A stretch of 64,000 nucleotides of DNA from Dryas octopetala. Lineage: Eukaryota; Streptophyta; Magnoliopsida; Rosales; Rosaceae. Below the pieces are notes generated by a model. That model was not told where the DNA came from, searched no databases, and saw only the letters and a program-made list of their open reading frames with translations. Location of the stretch: assembly GCA_963921425.1 (NCBI GenBank), contig OY992839.1:3846501-3910500 (forward strand), written 5' to 3'. Positions within the stretch are counted from its first letter, which is position 1, and every line of letters begins with the position of its first letter. Position numbers and translations under genes: made by a program. Shown here piece by piece: positions 29,415-41,505 of this stretch.

Positions 29415-30395
29415 GTATTACTGTATTAGTTTTGTAGCTTGGTGCACAGTATTTCAAAGTGACTTGTTGTATACAAGGATGAACTTCATATCATGAACTT
29501 GAAACCACAGTTCAACATTTCTTCATGATTGATTTTTGGGTCTAATCCTGGTCATGACCAACATCATCTATATTAAATCAAACTATATAGTCCACACAAC
29601 ATCAAACATATCCTATCCAGTTCAATCTAATTCAAAATAATCCCAATTCTGCATACTAATCCAATCCAATCTCATTCAAACCACAGTTGCCTACAAGAAT
29701 TAAGAGCATTGAAAAGCAATAGCATGCAGGTTCCTATCATTCTATGTTAAGATTCGTTTAGACTAGCTAGAAAGAAACAGGCAAGTGCCAGCCAGTAAGT
29801 GAACATCTCAAAATTCAAAATGAGATTAGTTAGCTTTTACCCACATTTTGATTTTAAACATGTCCTCATGATTAATGATTTAAGGGCCTAATCCTGGTCA
29901 TGATGTTCAATTTTGATGCAGGCCTGGTTAAATTTGTGTCCAAATGTGTTGGGGCCAGTGTGTCACATCATAAGTATTGTAATCAAAGTAGCTGTTGGGA
30001 TGTTTGAAGACTTGAAGGTTTAATGGTTGGTTAAGTCTCAACAATCACGGAAGATTTGTTCCTGGAATATGTTCAACTTATATATCTACCACTCTACCAG
30101 GGATTCATATGTTGTCGTCTTCCTCTGCTTTCATCCTCATCAAAGGGGTTTGACAGTTTTGTTGTTTCAAATAATCTCTATTTAGATACAATATAAACAT
30201 AGAAAATATGAGTTATCTTATAGCAGAAATTTTTACTTATGTGCATGTCATACAAATAAATTCAACCGCGAATCACAAATTTGAACACTACTGTAAAAAA
30301 GTGACTTTGTCAAATTAAATGGCCAAAAAATATTCTTACAAAAACTTACAAAGTCCTTCAATTCCTTCCAAGTTCTAACAAAAAAAAAATAAAAA

Positions 30396-30437
30396 ATTCC
30401 TTCAATTCCTTCAATTCCTTCAATTCCTTCAATTCCT
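30396..30437. repeat. Short tandem repeat (TTCCTTCAA)n
   Basis: About four to five copies of the 9-10 base unit ATTCCTTCA in a row, with one more partial copy at about 30354. Simple slippage repeat, no function suggested. Confidence 0.85.
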
Positions 30438-32010
30438 TTTATAGAATTTTTCTAAATTATTGTACGTGTGAGTAGAACATTTTATTGTTTGAATGGATTA
30501 AATATTATAAATATACAAAAGTTCCTCAATGATAAGGAAAAATAATCCATACATCACTTTATCTATACTACAAAGCTCTCTTTTCCGTTGCATTACCATC
30601 AAAACAAAGATTCTTGTCATAGTGTTTAGAAATGTCAACTATAACTATTCACTGAACCTTGTCAATTAGAAATAATTTTTCATAATTTTGTCAATTAAAC
30701 AAATAATTTTGTATTCACATCACCACGCAAACTAGTTGAATCCACACAATGCATAGGAGCATTCAAAGGCTAAAATAGATGGCGTTCAATCTCATCCACT
30801 TTGACTTAGCCTTCCAAGAAAATATGTGCCAAATCATAATAAAATCAAAAGAGAAGCTTCTTGGCCTTTGCCTCCATGTGAAGGTTACTAACTTAATATT
30901 GTTATTTTGACCATAACACTGCTCCAAAATAAAATAAAAAAACAAATAAAGAAAGAAAGGAAGATAGTTTGCTTAAATTAGACAAAAAGAAAATATGAAA
31001 TCGATTGAAAACAAAAAGTTCAAAATTATTGAATATAGAATAGAAAGAGTGCTAGCTATATGTATAGGATGATGTTACATATATCAAGGCCCTTGTAGAC
31101 TTGTAGTATATAATTATAGGGTAAATAGTAGTACATCTTCCTTGTTAATGAAGAAGTTGAATTCTACTTAATAAAAAAAATTAAAAAAAAGGTAATTGGA
31201 CCCTAATTGATGTAAAACTTGTACATAATGATGCATTTGTTTGCTAAAAAAACTATAGAATTAAATAGTATAATATTAATAAGGATGGAGAGTCAAAAAA
31301 TTGTTTGACAACTGTGACAACGCAACAAGAGTTTAGTGCAAAATGGTAACAAATCAAATATTAGGAGGAACGTAAATGATGGATTGAGTGAAACTAGTTT
31401 TATTCGTCAATTGAAATTGTGATATCAGGGCTGTGGAAAATGAAACATTAGTTGGGGGGTAGAGACTAGAGACTAGAGAGGTGGAAGGGATAGGAAATAG
31501 ATCTTACTTTTTTCCTTCGGGGTAGTGAGAAAAGTTCTCCACAATTTTCTCTCTTACCGAGTACAAAATTTGAAGATCAACTTTATATATGTTTATTTGC
31601 AATCATCTGTTAGAGAAAAATTCTCCATAATTCATTTTTTATAGAGTGTAATATTTTAGGGTCAAATCTTACATATGTTTATTTACAAACTACATATTGA
31701 GAAAAATGTTCAATAATTACTGAGTACAAGATTTAGGGTCAATCTAATGAATAATTAAATTATGCTATATAATGTTCTCGCATTTAAGAATTTATATTGA
31801 ATTGTGATTTTTTTTTTAATGTTCATATTAAATTGTGATATTTGAAAAGGGGAAAATATTTAGTAAAAAGAGATGAGTGATTCGTTAGGAAAAACAAAAA
31901 CATAAAGTGAAGATTCCTCAGGCTGTATGTACACATGCATACCTTCATAGTAATACTAGATGGTATGACACTTGAACCAATTGAACACCCTAAACCAATG
32001 TCTCGTGGTA

Positions 32011-32044
32011 GCCACAGGCCACAGGCCACAGGCCACAAGCCACA
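32011..32044. repeat. Short tandem repeat (CCACAGG)n
   Basis: Four to five copies of CCACAGG with a diverged last unit (CCACAAG). A short minisatellite, with no feature around it to explain it. Confidence 0.85.
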
Positions 32045-32940
32045 TTGTTATGAATGTGAAAGCTTTTGGAAATATCAGCTCATGCTGGTTGGTTTTTTTC
32101 GACTTTCTTGTTTTTTTGGTGTTGATTGTGTGGACTGTGTTTTGTTCCTCCTTAATTTCTTTTTTTTGTTGTTTTTTCTTTTGTCCCTTATTTTTGTGTT
32201 TATACCTTGTAGCTTCTGTTCTTTTACAAATTTTCATTTATTTGGGAAATATCATATTTATTTGGGAAAAAAAAAAAAAAAAACTCATTTGTGTAAGTCT
32301 ATTAGAAATTTATTTATTTTTTCTAAAAAATATCTTAAAAACCAAAATATTTTAAGCTAGATTAAAGTAGCATCATATCTTAGCTCACATCAGGTCTTAT
32401 TCTAAACCCTTTTCTGATTTAGAACATATTCTAGTATTCTACCCATTAAATTTCCCAAAAAGAAAAAAAGATTACTTTTATATGAGTGTGACAAAAGAAA
32501 AAACCCATCCATATGTGTCCGGCGAAAATTCACAATGAAAGGAATCAAATTCCAAGTCGTCTCCGTCAACGTTTGATTTTTTCTTGGATGAAAAAGTCAT
32601 CTCCAACATAAAGTTGTGAAGAAAGCAAGTCTACTGTCTACCACTCTACCCTCCACAGAAAAAGTCACCCACGTTTTCATATTCACCACCAACCCAAAAG
32701 AAAAAAAGAGAGCATTATTTGATTTCCTATCCCTTGACTGACTCACTTCTCCAAGTGCCCATCTAACGGTACATTTTGCATGGTGCAAGTAGCCCACATG
32801 TCTCCCCCATTTTCTTATAAGTTATAACCACAGTTTTCTATTTTTAATTTTCATTTAGTGCTCGTGAGTCGTAACGCATTTGCTGGTGAGAGAAAAAAAA
32901 AAAAACAAGTAGTCAACTAATCTGAATAACCAATCCCAAA

Positions 32941-33049
32941 CCGCCACGTGTCACCCAACCACTATCCCTCTCTTGTTCAATATAAACCCAACTACACCAC
33001 ACCTAAGCTTTACACATCAATTTCACTGCTCTCTCTCTCGCTCTTTCCA
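32941..33049 (+). promoter_or_regulatory. Core promoter of the AIR12-like gene
   Basis: A G-box (GCCACGTGTC, CACGTG at about 32945) lies about 35 bases before a TATA-like CAATATAAACCC (about 32979). The expected start is near 33010 and the start codon at 33050 would leave a 5' UTR of about 40 bases containing a CT-rich tract. The TATA position argues against using the upstream in-frame ATG at 32948. Confidence 0.55.
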
Positions 33050-33805
33050 ATGGCTTCCTTGTTTCCTGTTCTTCTCATCCAGATTTCCTGGATCTCCTTT
33101 CTGTTAGCTTTGATAATCTCACCGGCCGAAGCAGCCAGCGATTGCACGTCACAGACGTTCACGAACAACAAGAAGTATGACAACTGCATCGACCTGCCGA
33201 CTCTAACCGCCTACCTCCACTGGACCTACGATGCTTCCAACTCCTCACTCTCAATCGCCTTCATCGCCTCACCCGCCAAGACCGACGGGTGGGTCTCGTG
33301 GGGCATAAACCCGACCGCGACCAAGATGGTCGGGTCGCAGGCCCTGGTGGCGTACAAGACCCAAAACGGCACTCCCACCGTCGAGACCTTCAACATCACC
33401 TCCTACTCCACCGTCGGCCTCGTAAAGGGGAAGCTGTCGTTTGAAGTCTGGGACACCAGCGCCGAGTTCAGCGACGGGTCGTTTAAGATCTTCGCCAAAG
33501 TGCAGGCCAAGGCGGAGAAGCTCAACCAGGTGTGGCAGGTGGGCCCCGGTGTCGACCCCACAACTGGGGCGCTCCAGCCGCATGACACCACCGCCCAGGC
33601 CAACCGCAATGCCTTCGGAGTGTTGAACTTGCTCGGAACTACGAATACCACTACGAATACCACTACAAATACCACTGGCACTACGAATACCACTGATAAT
33701 GGGACGAGTGGGGCTATTACTATTAGGATTGGGAGTGGAGGAATCAATATGGGTTTGTTTCCTGCTTTGCTACTTCTGGTTCTTGGAACTCTCATTGTTT
33801 TCTAA
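33050..33805 (+). CDS. AIR12: AIR12-like GPI-anchored DOMON cytochrome b
   Basis: Single-exon gene, 251 aa. Family role: an apoplastic b-type cytochrome on the outer face of the plasma membrane that exchanges electrons with ascorbate or other donors, named for auxin induction in Arabidopsis roots. Seen: a signal peptide (about aa 1-28, ending PAEA), one DOMON domain (about aa 45-165) with HWTYDASNSSLSIAF and DGWVSWGINPTATKMVGSQA, the two residues expected to hold heme (Met93 and His178 in LQPHD), a Thr/Asn-rich linker (aa about 197-218) and a hydrophobic C-terminal GPI signal (about aa 235-251). The linker encodes a run of N-T-T sequons (Asn199, 203, 207, 213, and 217 as NGT). The DOMON half is GC-rich compared with its flanks. 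Start chosen at MASLF because the TATA box lies between it and the upstream ATG. Confidence 0.92.
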   Translation: MASLFPVLLIQISWISFLLALIISPAEAASDCTSQTFTNNKKYDNCIDLPTLTAYLHWTYDASNSSLSIAFIASPAKTDGWVSWGINPTATKMVGSQALVAYKTQNGTPTVETFNITSYSTVGLVKGKLSFEVWDTSAEFSDGSFKIFAKVQAKAEKLNQVWQVGPGVDPTTGALQPHDTTAQANRNAFGVLNLLGTTNTTTNTTTNTTGTTNTTDNGTSGAITIRIGSGGINMGLFPALLLLVLGTLIVF

Positions 33806-34609
33806 ATTTGAGTTTTTTTTTTCTTTTTTTCTTTTTGACTTTTTGTTTTTTAATTCTGTGATTGAGATTTCTTGTTGTATGACTGTATCCAAGTGGAGAG
33901 ATGGAGATTTCAGCAGATTTAGGTGGAAGAATAATATATTTATTATATCAATAATGTTAGCGATTCTAATTTTTAGTGGACATGTTATTTCTTTTTAGAT
34001 TTTATTTTTTATTTTTTAGTATCTAATATATTAATGTCATATAAAATTTTAAAAAATAAATTAGATCCCCAGTACTACTGTTATTATATTCCTCTCCTCA
34101 TTAATTGTTTTCCTTCTTATTTGTATGTATGTATGTATTGGGTAGATTGATTATGATGTGATCTGATCATATGGTTGCAGTCAATTTGCTTATTAATACG
34201 ATCTTTCTCAAGATCTGGTTAGTATTATATAACTATACAATAAAATATAACGGTTTTTAAATTATCTCTTAATCTGAATAGCTGAAATCGTTTCAACTTA
34301 AAAATATATAATAAAACATAACAATTTTTTAATTATTTTCTGATCTGAATAGCTGAGATCGTTTTAGTAAATAATTATAAACCCTCTAATTCTACTTTAG
34401 TTAATTCATAGCCTCCAATCATTTTTATAATTAATTCATAACCTCCTATTTTACTTAAATTTTTGTCTAACCTCCTAATTTGTGCCCTTTCCCACTTATT
34501 GCACATTGCACATGTACACTGTACACTTCACTGATGTCACTCATCTGCATGATCTTGCATGACATTGCCCTGGTGCAGCTTGGTCAGCGCCATCTCCATC
34601 CCATATCTA

Positions 34610-34710
34610 AAAAATTAATTGAACAAAACAAGGTTTGAACACAAGACCTTGTACAAGTGGGAACCACAGCCAACCAACTCAACCAAGTTGCAACTTGTGT
34701 AAGTGCAGTA
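34610..34710 (-). mobile_element. tRNA-derived SINE-like head, minus strand
   Basis: On the minus strand, TTGGTTGAGTTGGTTGGCTG (A-box-like, about 34686-34667) is followed by TTGTGTTCAAACC (B-box-like, about 34643-34631) at a spacing normal for tRNA promoters, then by an AT-rich tail. No cloverleaf acceptor stem is evident, so it is a SINE or relic rather than a tRNA gene. Confidence 0.45.
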
Positions 34711-35011
34711 GAATGAACTATATTTATACAGTTTTATGATATTTAATTTCTAATTCTAATTTGTCTATTTTTATTGCAAATTAGTTTAACTATTTTTTTT
34801 TATTGCAAAATAGTGTAAATATTTATTTTTATTACAAAGTAGTGTAACTATTTTTTGTACATGCTTGACTTGAGTTCGAGTCACTTTGTGTGCAAATTCT
34901 TATAATTTTTTGCACATAAAGGCTTGTTATATAGTAGAGCATGTGTGGCAAGTAGTGGCTTAAGAAGTAGCAGACTATGCTAGTGTGTCAATGGGACGGG
35001 CCAGCGGAAGC

Positions 35012-35570
35012 GATCAATGAAACTAAAAATCAATAACTAAAACTGAAAAACTATCACTAAAATTAAAAAAAAAAATTGATCACTAAAACTAAAAAATCGA
35101 TAACTAAAACTAAAAAATTGATTACTGAAATTGAATCGATTATTAAAACTAAATCAATCACTGAAACTAAATCGATCACTGAAATTGAAAATCGATAACA
35201 AAAACTAAAAAAACTATAACTGAAATTGAAAATCTATAAATGAAACTGAAAAAAATGATTACTAAAATTGAAAAATTGATAACTGAAACTGAAAAAAATA
35301 ATCACTTAAACTGAAAAATCGATAATTAAAATTGAAATTGAACTGATCACTGAAACTGGAAAAATGATAATTGAAACTGAAAATCTATACCTAAAACTAC
35401 AAAAATGATCACTAAAACTGAAAAATTGATAACTGAAATTAAAAAAATGATTACTAAAACTGAAAAACCAATAACTGAAACTGAAAAAAAAAAAAAAAAT
35501 CACTGAAACTGAATCGGTCACTAAAACTGAACATCGATAATTGAAACTGAAAATCGATCATTGAAAAATT
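35012..35570. repeat. Minisatellite built on (A)CTGAAAATCGATAA-type units
   Basis: About 560 bp of variants of GATCACTGAAACTGAAAA and GATAACTGAAACTGAAAA, unit about 17-22 bases, roughly 28-30 units, A-rich on the plus strand. The minus-strand open frame here (FSFSDHF-like) only reflects the repeat. Confidence 0.9.
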
Positions 35571-36542
35571 AAAAACAGTTACACTAAATTTTTAATAAAA
35601 AAATTACTCTAAATTTGTAATAAAAAAATAATTACACTTAATTTATAAAATTAAACATTGAAATAAGAAAGATTTCAAATATGTTAAAATGTTTATAAAT
35701 ATCCTTAATTATCTATATTAACACACAAGTCACAAACCTCTATTTTGGGTGACTGTTAAATGCCTCTGGTGGTCTCGAGTTCAATCCCTAGTTGAAGCCA
35801 AAAGCAATTTTTTTACTCAACTTAAGGTAGCAAACATCATGTCTGTTAAAAAATTAAAAAATAATAAGTAAGGTTGCTAGTTGCTTGGTGTGAGCTCAAG
35901 AGTAGAGGTAGTGGGTTTGCGTTAGCTCATGCATGGGCCGATAGCAGGGTAGAAAAGGAAATGCAAGTGTTAGAAGATTTTGGGAGAGTTCCTCAAAGGT
36001 GGGGGGCGGAAGCAAATTTTTATTGTAACTTGGGGGTTTAAAATTAGGCACTAAGATCGTTTCGACTTAAATTTAATAATTGATTATCTATTTTTCAAAT
36101 TTACTTTCTCACCTATAACTATAAGGCTAATATCTCTATATCTTAAATTTATACTTTCCGCTAATATCTCTCTATCTTAAATTTATACTTTCCTATAGTA
36201 TATTCATACGTATCTTAACTTGTGTATTATATTACCATTTAGAACATGTTGGTTCATTACTAATAAATTCTAATGGATCATGCATTCATTCCTATTTATA
36301 TTTTTAAAATAGTAAGAAATGAAATAAATCTCAAAGGCAACATTAAAAGAGATGATTGCTGTTTAATTTTGATTGCATGTCATTTCAAACACCAGTGTTC
36401 TCGTGATATTCACATGTGAAATGTACGGACATCATTCACATAATTGGACATTATTGTTAGGGGTCTTTAGTACCACGACTGTGTGACATATAATTGCTAA
36501 CCGGCCTACAAAACAATGAAGAGCTTGTTTCGCAGGGCATTT

Positions 36543-36898
36543 AGAAAACTTAAAATGTTTTTAAATAGTTAAAAATATTTTTATTTGTGTTTGGAAAAAA
36601 AAATTAAAAATACTTTTAGATTATAAAATCAATTGAAAACGCTTCTTGGTGATGATAGGTGCTTCCTTTTAAAACACTTTTAAGTACATTTACAAGATAA
36701 AATGTTTGATAGTGTTTTTAGAAAACTTAAAATGTTTTCAAATAGTGAAAAATACTTTGATTTGTGTTTAGAAAAAAAAATGAAAAGTACTTTTTGATTA
36801 TAAAATCAATTGAAAATGCTTCTTAGTGATGGTAGGTGCTTCCTTTTAAAACACTTTCAAGTATATTTACAAAATAAAAGTACTTCCAATGAAAGCGT
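36543..36898. repeat. Tandem pair of a 178-bp AT-rich unit
   Basis: GAAAACTTAAAATGTTTT occurs near 36544 and near 36721. Both units continue with TATAAAATCAATTGAAAA and GGTGCTTCCTTTTAAAACAC. Related sequence (TATTTAAAAGCGTTTTTATT) appears upstream of both DAR genes (about 45282 and 51650), so the unit belongs to a dispersed family. Confidence 0.8.
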
Positions 36899-37801
36899 TT
36901 CCTACAGACGCACTCCCAAACATGTTAGAAGTCCAAAATGAAAGGGTGTGATATTATCATAGATGATAGGGTGAGAAAAAAGAATTGTAGAAGGAAATGA
37001 ATGGGTAAGTGAGACATAATTTTAGGGTGTGAAGAGTCTTTAGTGAGTTGGGTGATTGAATTAGTATATTAGGGTTATTATAGGGATAATTGGTGGGTGG
37101 GAATAGTATTTTTATAACTTTTAAAATTTAATAGGAGGTGAAATAATAAAGTGGATGGAGAAATAATAAAGTGCAATAAAAAATATTTAGTTTAATTTTT
37201 ATAAAATTTTAAAAATATAGCCTTCGAATTGTTCTCAAACCCTTATTAAATTATGCTTGTGAAACTTCAAGCTAAACTAACCAATAAATTGTAGAGAAAA
37301 ATAATCTACAAGTTTTGGATCTCTTGGCCAAAAACCTGAAAATAAAAAAAAGATCTTGACGACTTTTCCATTTCACATTTGGTCAACATGGTAAACGATT
37401 CAGTAATTATTTTCTCTTCTTTTTATCCTGCAATTATTTTCATATGGGTTAGTGAATATATTTTAATTTATACGCTATCTTAGTGTATTTGTTAGCAAAT
37501 AAAAATACAGACGAAAAAAAAAGTCCAATGGACAGGGGAATTCAGACAATTAATTGTTTTGGTCTTGAAGTTGATATAATTTTTAGATATGAATAATATA
37601 TGATATGTACTTTCCTTGGGGAAGCGTGGATCCTATTAATCGAATGCATGTGTTGACCACTTGACCCCAAAAACATTTCGAATACATGTGGGTTCCACCT
37701 CATTGTGAGGATGCCCCACCCATGGAAGTCTTAGTTGAATTCATGCGGCCATGCACTCCCCCAGCCTAGTTGCGTCTGTGCCCACCCAATTTGGCTACTT
37801 C

Positions 37802-38001
37802 NNNNNNNNNNNNNNNNNNNNNNNNNNNNNNNNNNNNNNNNNNNNNNNNNNNNNNNNNNNNNNNNNNNNNNNNNNNNNNNNNNNNNNNNNNNNNNNNNNN
37901 NNNNNNNNNNNNNNNNNNNNNNNNNNNNNNNNNNNNNNNNNNNNNNNNNNNNNNNNNNNNNNNNNNNNNNNNNNNNNNNNNNNNNNNNNNNNNNNNNNNN
38001 N
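37802..38001. other. Assembly gap (200 N)
   Basis: Exactly 200 undetermined bases, likely a fixed-size placeholder. It falls inside or beside the damaged cytochrome b561/DOMON gene, so missing exons may lie in it. Open frames translated across it are meaningless. Confidence 0.99.
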
Positions 38002-38372
38002 CCCTCTTCTCCCTTGCAACTGTGCAGGTATCATGTACTTGATAACATACACAGTTTTATGTTTGTCCATCTTCTTATTTCTTTAGGATCTTAATTTACA
38101 GGTTTTTGCATTGTTCTTGAGACCGAACAAGGACCACAAGTACCGGCTCTACTGGAACATCTACCACCACAGCATTGGATACGCGATACTCGTCCTTGGC
38201 ATTGTCAATGTGTTTAAAGGCCTACACATACTGAATCCTCAACACAACTGAAGACCATTTACATAATTGTGATTGCTGTGTTGGGTGGAATTGCCTGCTG
38301 TTGGAAGCACTTACTTGGGTTGTAGTCTGGAAGAGAAGGTCAAGTAAGTCCACCAAGCCATATGATGGATAA
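38002..38372 (+). pseudogene. 3' end of a cytochrome b561/DOMON gene, frameshifted
   Basis: An exon end encoding LFSLATVQ (to 38027), an intron 38028-38101, then an exon encoding [20 protein letters not shown] and [20 protein letters not shown]. These are transmembrane, heme-binding His-containing segments of plant cytochrome b561/DOMON proteins, plasma-membrane electron carriers. After NPQHN the frame meets TGA (38249-38251), where the family has an NW dipeptide; one G appears lost. A second single-base loss in GGAATTGCCTGCTG would be needed to recover LLEALTWVVVW-like residues and a tail RSSKSTKPYDG ending at TAA 38370-38372. Either a real pseudogene or local sequence error beside the gap. 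The DOMON part is not visible. Confidence 0.8.
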
Positions 38373-40379
38373 GGCTGACCAGAAGCTTACTGATCTCCCA
38401 TATATGGCAGATACTGATTTTGTAACATAATTATTGCCTCGATCACTTGTTTGAGATTTTGAGGTTTATTTATTTATATCACCCACTCTCTCATCTCTTG
38501 CTTGTATAATGGATTGGTTTCTTTAGGATTCTTGTTTAGTACATACAGAGTGTTGAGTTTCTGATTAGTCTAATGGTAGTAACTCCTGTGGATTCAAACA
38601 ATATATGACCAGAAAATCTTTTGCAACCAAGGGATGTGATTCATACTATATACACCATTTTTGGATTGCAATCCCTTTTTGGTTCTCTGAACATTTAAAG
38701 ATTGGTGCTCAAGTAGTCAAGTGGGTGTCTGACTAGTTAAGACACAAGCTTGGTACATCCAGGAACCATTACTCTAATGGCCAAGGCTATAAATTTAGTT
38801 AGTGTTCCTCACCTGAATCTGAACCATAAACACAGCCTTAACAGTTAACACACTTAATTGCTTTCCATGATAGAGACTTCCATAATGAGACAGCTCATTA
38901 TGTTTTTATGACCAATCACTTTAATGCTTGATGATAATTTTATTTTAATATGATTTGAGATGGGAAACAGTAACAGGAACACATACATGATCAAAAATTG
39001 TCAATTTGTTAGTTGGAAATTTCTTGAGGCTCTGTGAACAGAGAAGTGGCATTAGCTGATTAGCCAGATTTAATTTTGGCATATAATAACTCAGGGCTAA
39101 AAAGCAGCAAAGCTGTTGCTTTTGGTCATCAACTTGACTTTATTTAAGGTGCCCCTAGGCTAGCTAGAGTCCCCACCCCATGCATTACTCCATGTCCCCC
39201 CCCCCCCCCACTGCTTTCATCACTTTTCACTGTTCCTGCTTTTGTTCTCTTTCTCTAATGCATAGCTTTTGTTTAATAATTATGTGATTCCCATGTGATG
39301 CATGGCTTTTCTCCCTTTATTACTTGGAAGGGGATGGCTCCCTTTTTCAGGGACAGTTGTCTTCTCACTAGCAAGACATTATTATGAGAATTAAAAAGGG
39401 GACAAAACAAGGATTAATTAAGAAAAAGTGTTCAGTGAAGGGTTTTTGGGCAATAAAAGAACTCAATAAACCCCACATGCAGTCACTAGGGATTGAAATT
39501 CCAAAGAATCTTACACAAATTCGAATTTCATCTGACATTATTATGAGAATTAAAAAGGGGACAAAACAAGGTTTAATTAAGAAAAAGTGTTAAGTGAAGG
39601 GTTTTTGGGGCAATAAAAGAACTCAATAAACCCCACATGTAGTCATTAGGGATTGAAATTCAAACATAATCTTACACGAATCCAAAATTTCATCTTTATG
39701 ATGGAAAAAACTCTTACGACTAAATTTTTTATATAGTAAGTAAATTTGAGTGTTTCTATGCATGTGATAGTTCGAAGGTTCGAATTTACAACGCGCTTGA
39801 ATTTATAAGGACTATTATATTTTACTTAAATTAAAATTATTATTTTGCCTTTTGATATGCTGTTAATACTTAATATTGATCATCTACAATGAAGGTGAAA
39901 GACTGAAAGGTAGGTAGGATATTATTATAAAGGAAGAGTGGTGTGGCACTGTGGCTACTAGCCTAGCTTGGTAGATAAAGCAACTGCAACGTCAAAGTGC
40001 TTTCCTGCTTTTTTTAAAAGCAAACTTTGATGATGACCATTGACCCACATCAACGATGAGTCAATGAGCAGGTGTGCAGAAAAAAACGAAATTGTGAAAC
40101 TGAGTTAAAAAAATATCAACTTAGATGAACTATATTGTATTGTACAGTTGTCACCAAAAAAAATGTATACTAAACTCGTTGTAGGCTTGTAGCTTCCAAC
40201 TGAGATCCTTCCATAATATTCTAGATTATAAACCAATAAACTATAGTTTTTCTTTTTGTCGGCCAAGAAACTATAGTTGAAATATATGTTGGTCACTTTT
40301 ATTTATCTGGACTGACAGCGAACCTAACAGTCTAATACTCATCTAAAATCTAGCAATTATTAAAAGGCGGTTAATTTAA
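38373..40379. other. Intergenic region, mostly unremarkable
   Basis: It contains the likely 3' UTR of the cytochrome b561 gene, a C-run at about 39198-39210 and a tandem pair (39376-39692, separate entry). Nothing else recognised. Confidence 0.4.
39376..39692. repeat. Tandem duplication of a 159-bp unit
   Basis: ACATTATTATGAGAATTAAA starts near 39376 and again near 39535. The units match through GAACTCAATAAACCCCACAT and CATCT with a few changes. No coding function. Confidence 0.9.
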
Positions 40380-40745
40380 GAGTTAATTACATTTACACTT
40401 TTGAAGTTTATCGTTTTTTCGCATATACTCTATAGGGTTTTAATAATTACATGTACACCCATTAAAGTTTAAAAATTGTTGCATATAACCCCCTATAGTG
40501 AGACGAAAAATAATGAGAAATTATGTAAAAAGGCAGTGCTAAAGGGTGAAATGACCTAATAAGATTACTCAAGGTGTAAAAGGTCCAACCTCAATACAAA
40601 TATTTATTTATTATTATTTTTTTTCTCTCGTGGGGGGTTATATGCAACAATTTAAAACCTCAAGAATTGTATGTGTAATTATTGAAACTCCAGGGGTGTA
40701 TGTGAAAAAATGATAAACCTCATAAAGTATAAGTGTAATTAACTC
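40380..40745. mobile_element. MULE-type foldback MITE with 9-bp TSD
   Basis: 366 bp with arms of about 120 bases in inverted orientation. The left arm starts GAGTTAATTACATTTACAC and includes ATTGTTGCATATAACCCCC. The right arm ends GTGTAATTAACTC and includes GGGGGTTATATGCAACAAT. It is flanked by TTAATTTAA at 40371-40379 and 40746-40754. Long terminal inverted repeats with a 9-base duplication are typical of non-autonomous Mutator-like elements. No transposase frame. Confidence 0.8.
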
Positions 40746-41020
40746 TTAATTTAATTATATATATGGGCCATGTCATTGTAATGTAATGATGACTATGATT
40801 CTTTTAAAAGAAAAAAGTTGTTAGCATACCTGAAAATTCAAAATCTTTGCATTCAAAATTTGTAAATGTGACACAATATCTTCATTTTTATATTTTTTGG
40901 CTTATAGAATAAATATTTTGTAATATTGGGTGGACAATTTATGTATTTGCATATGAATATATATATATATATATATGGAGTTTGCTTGCATTAAGAATTT
41001 CGTATGATAAGTCTATAGAA

Positions 41021-41505
41021 ATTAGGGGTGGGCTCGATTAGGTTTGATTTGATATCCTATTAAGTTCGGTTTGGACATCAAATTAGAACCAAACCAATAA
41101 ATTTTAACTATTTGGTTTGGTTCGATTTATCATAAAAATAATTTGTAAACCGAACCAAATTAAACCACTCATAACCGATTTAGTTAAGTAGTGTGGGTGT
41201 AAAAAAAATAAATTTTGAATTCAACTACCATTAATCAAATAATTAATTATTAAATTTAAATAGCTTTATTAAAACATTCAAATGAACAATCTACACTAAT
41301 ATTGAATAAAATAATAAAACATCCAATAATATGAATATAAGAATATGTATTAAACAAACAAACAATTATGGAAGTTTGATCATAATATGCCACATATAAT
41401 GAACAGTTTGATTCGATTTTACCAATTTCTAGAAATTTCAAACCGTAACCAAAACTAGCTAGTAAATTAAACCGGTTTTTAGGGGTTTGGTCCGACACCC
41501 CTAAT
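41021..41505. mobile_element. MITE-like element with ATTAGGGGTG ends
   Basis: Starts ATTAGGGGTG (41021-41030) and ends CACCCCTAAT (41496-41505), a perfect 10-base inverted repeat. Interior repeats of GGTTTGGTTCGATTT and CCGAACCAAATTAAACC type also fold back on each other. Elements of this look are common in plant genomes. No clear target duplication seen, so the class is open. Confidence 0.6.

Larger units (their letters stand above)
29415..32939. other. Intergenic region between NPF-D and the AIR12-like gene
   Basis: About 3.5 kb, AT-rich. 29415-29530 is shared NPF 3' flank. Two simple repeats are listed separately (30396-30437 and 32011-32044). A pyrimidine-rich stretch lies at 32090-32260, ended by an A-run. 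I see no further gene, RNA gene or recognisable element. Confidence 0.5.
33999..37801. other. Intergenic region after AIR12 up to the assembly gap
   Basis: AT-rich. It holds the SINE-like head at 34610-34710, the minisatellite at 35012-35570 and the tandem pair at 36543-36898. The stretch 37620-37801 just before the gap is less AT-rich and could belong to the damaged cytochrome b561 gene beyond it, but I cannot read a convincing exon there. Confidence 0.4.

Noticed and set aside
32948..33049. Upstream ATG giving AIR12 a 34-residue N-terminal extension
   Set aside because: The TATA-like box lies downstream of it, and starting at 33050 gives a clean signal peptide directly at the N end.
37735..38094. 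Open frames running through the N gap
   Set aside because: Undetermined bases cannot be translated. Only the short real exon ends on the right side are meaningful.
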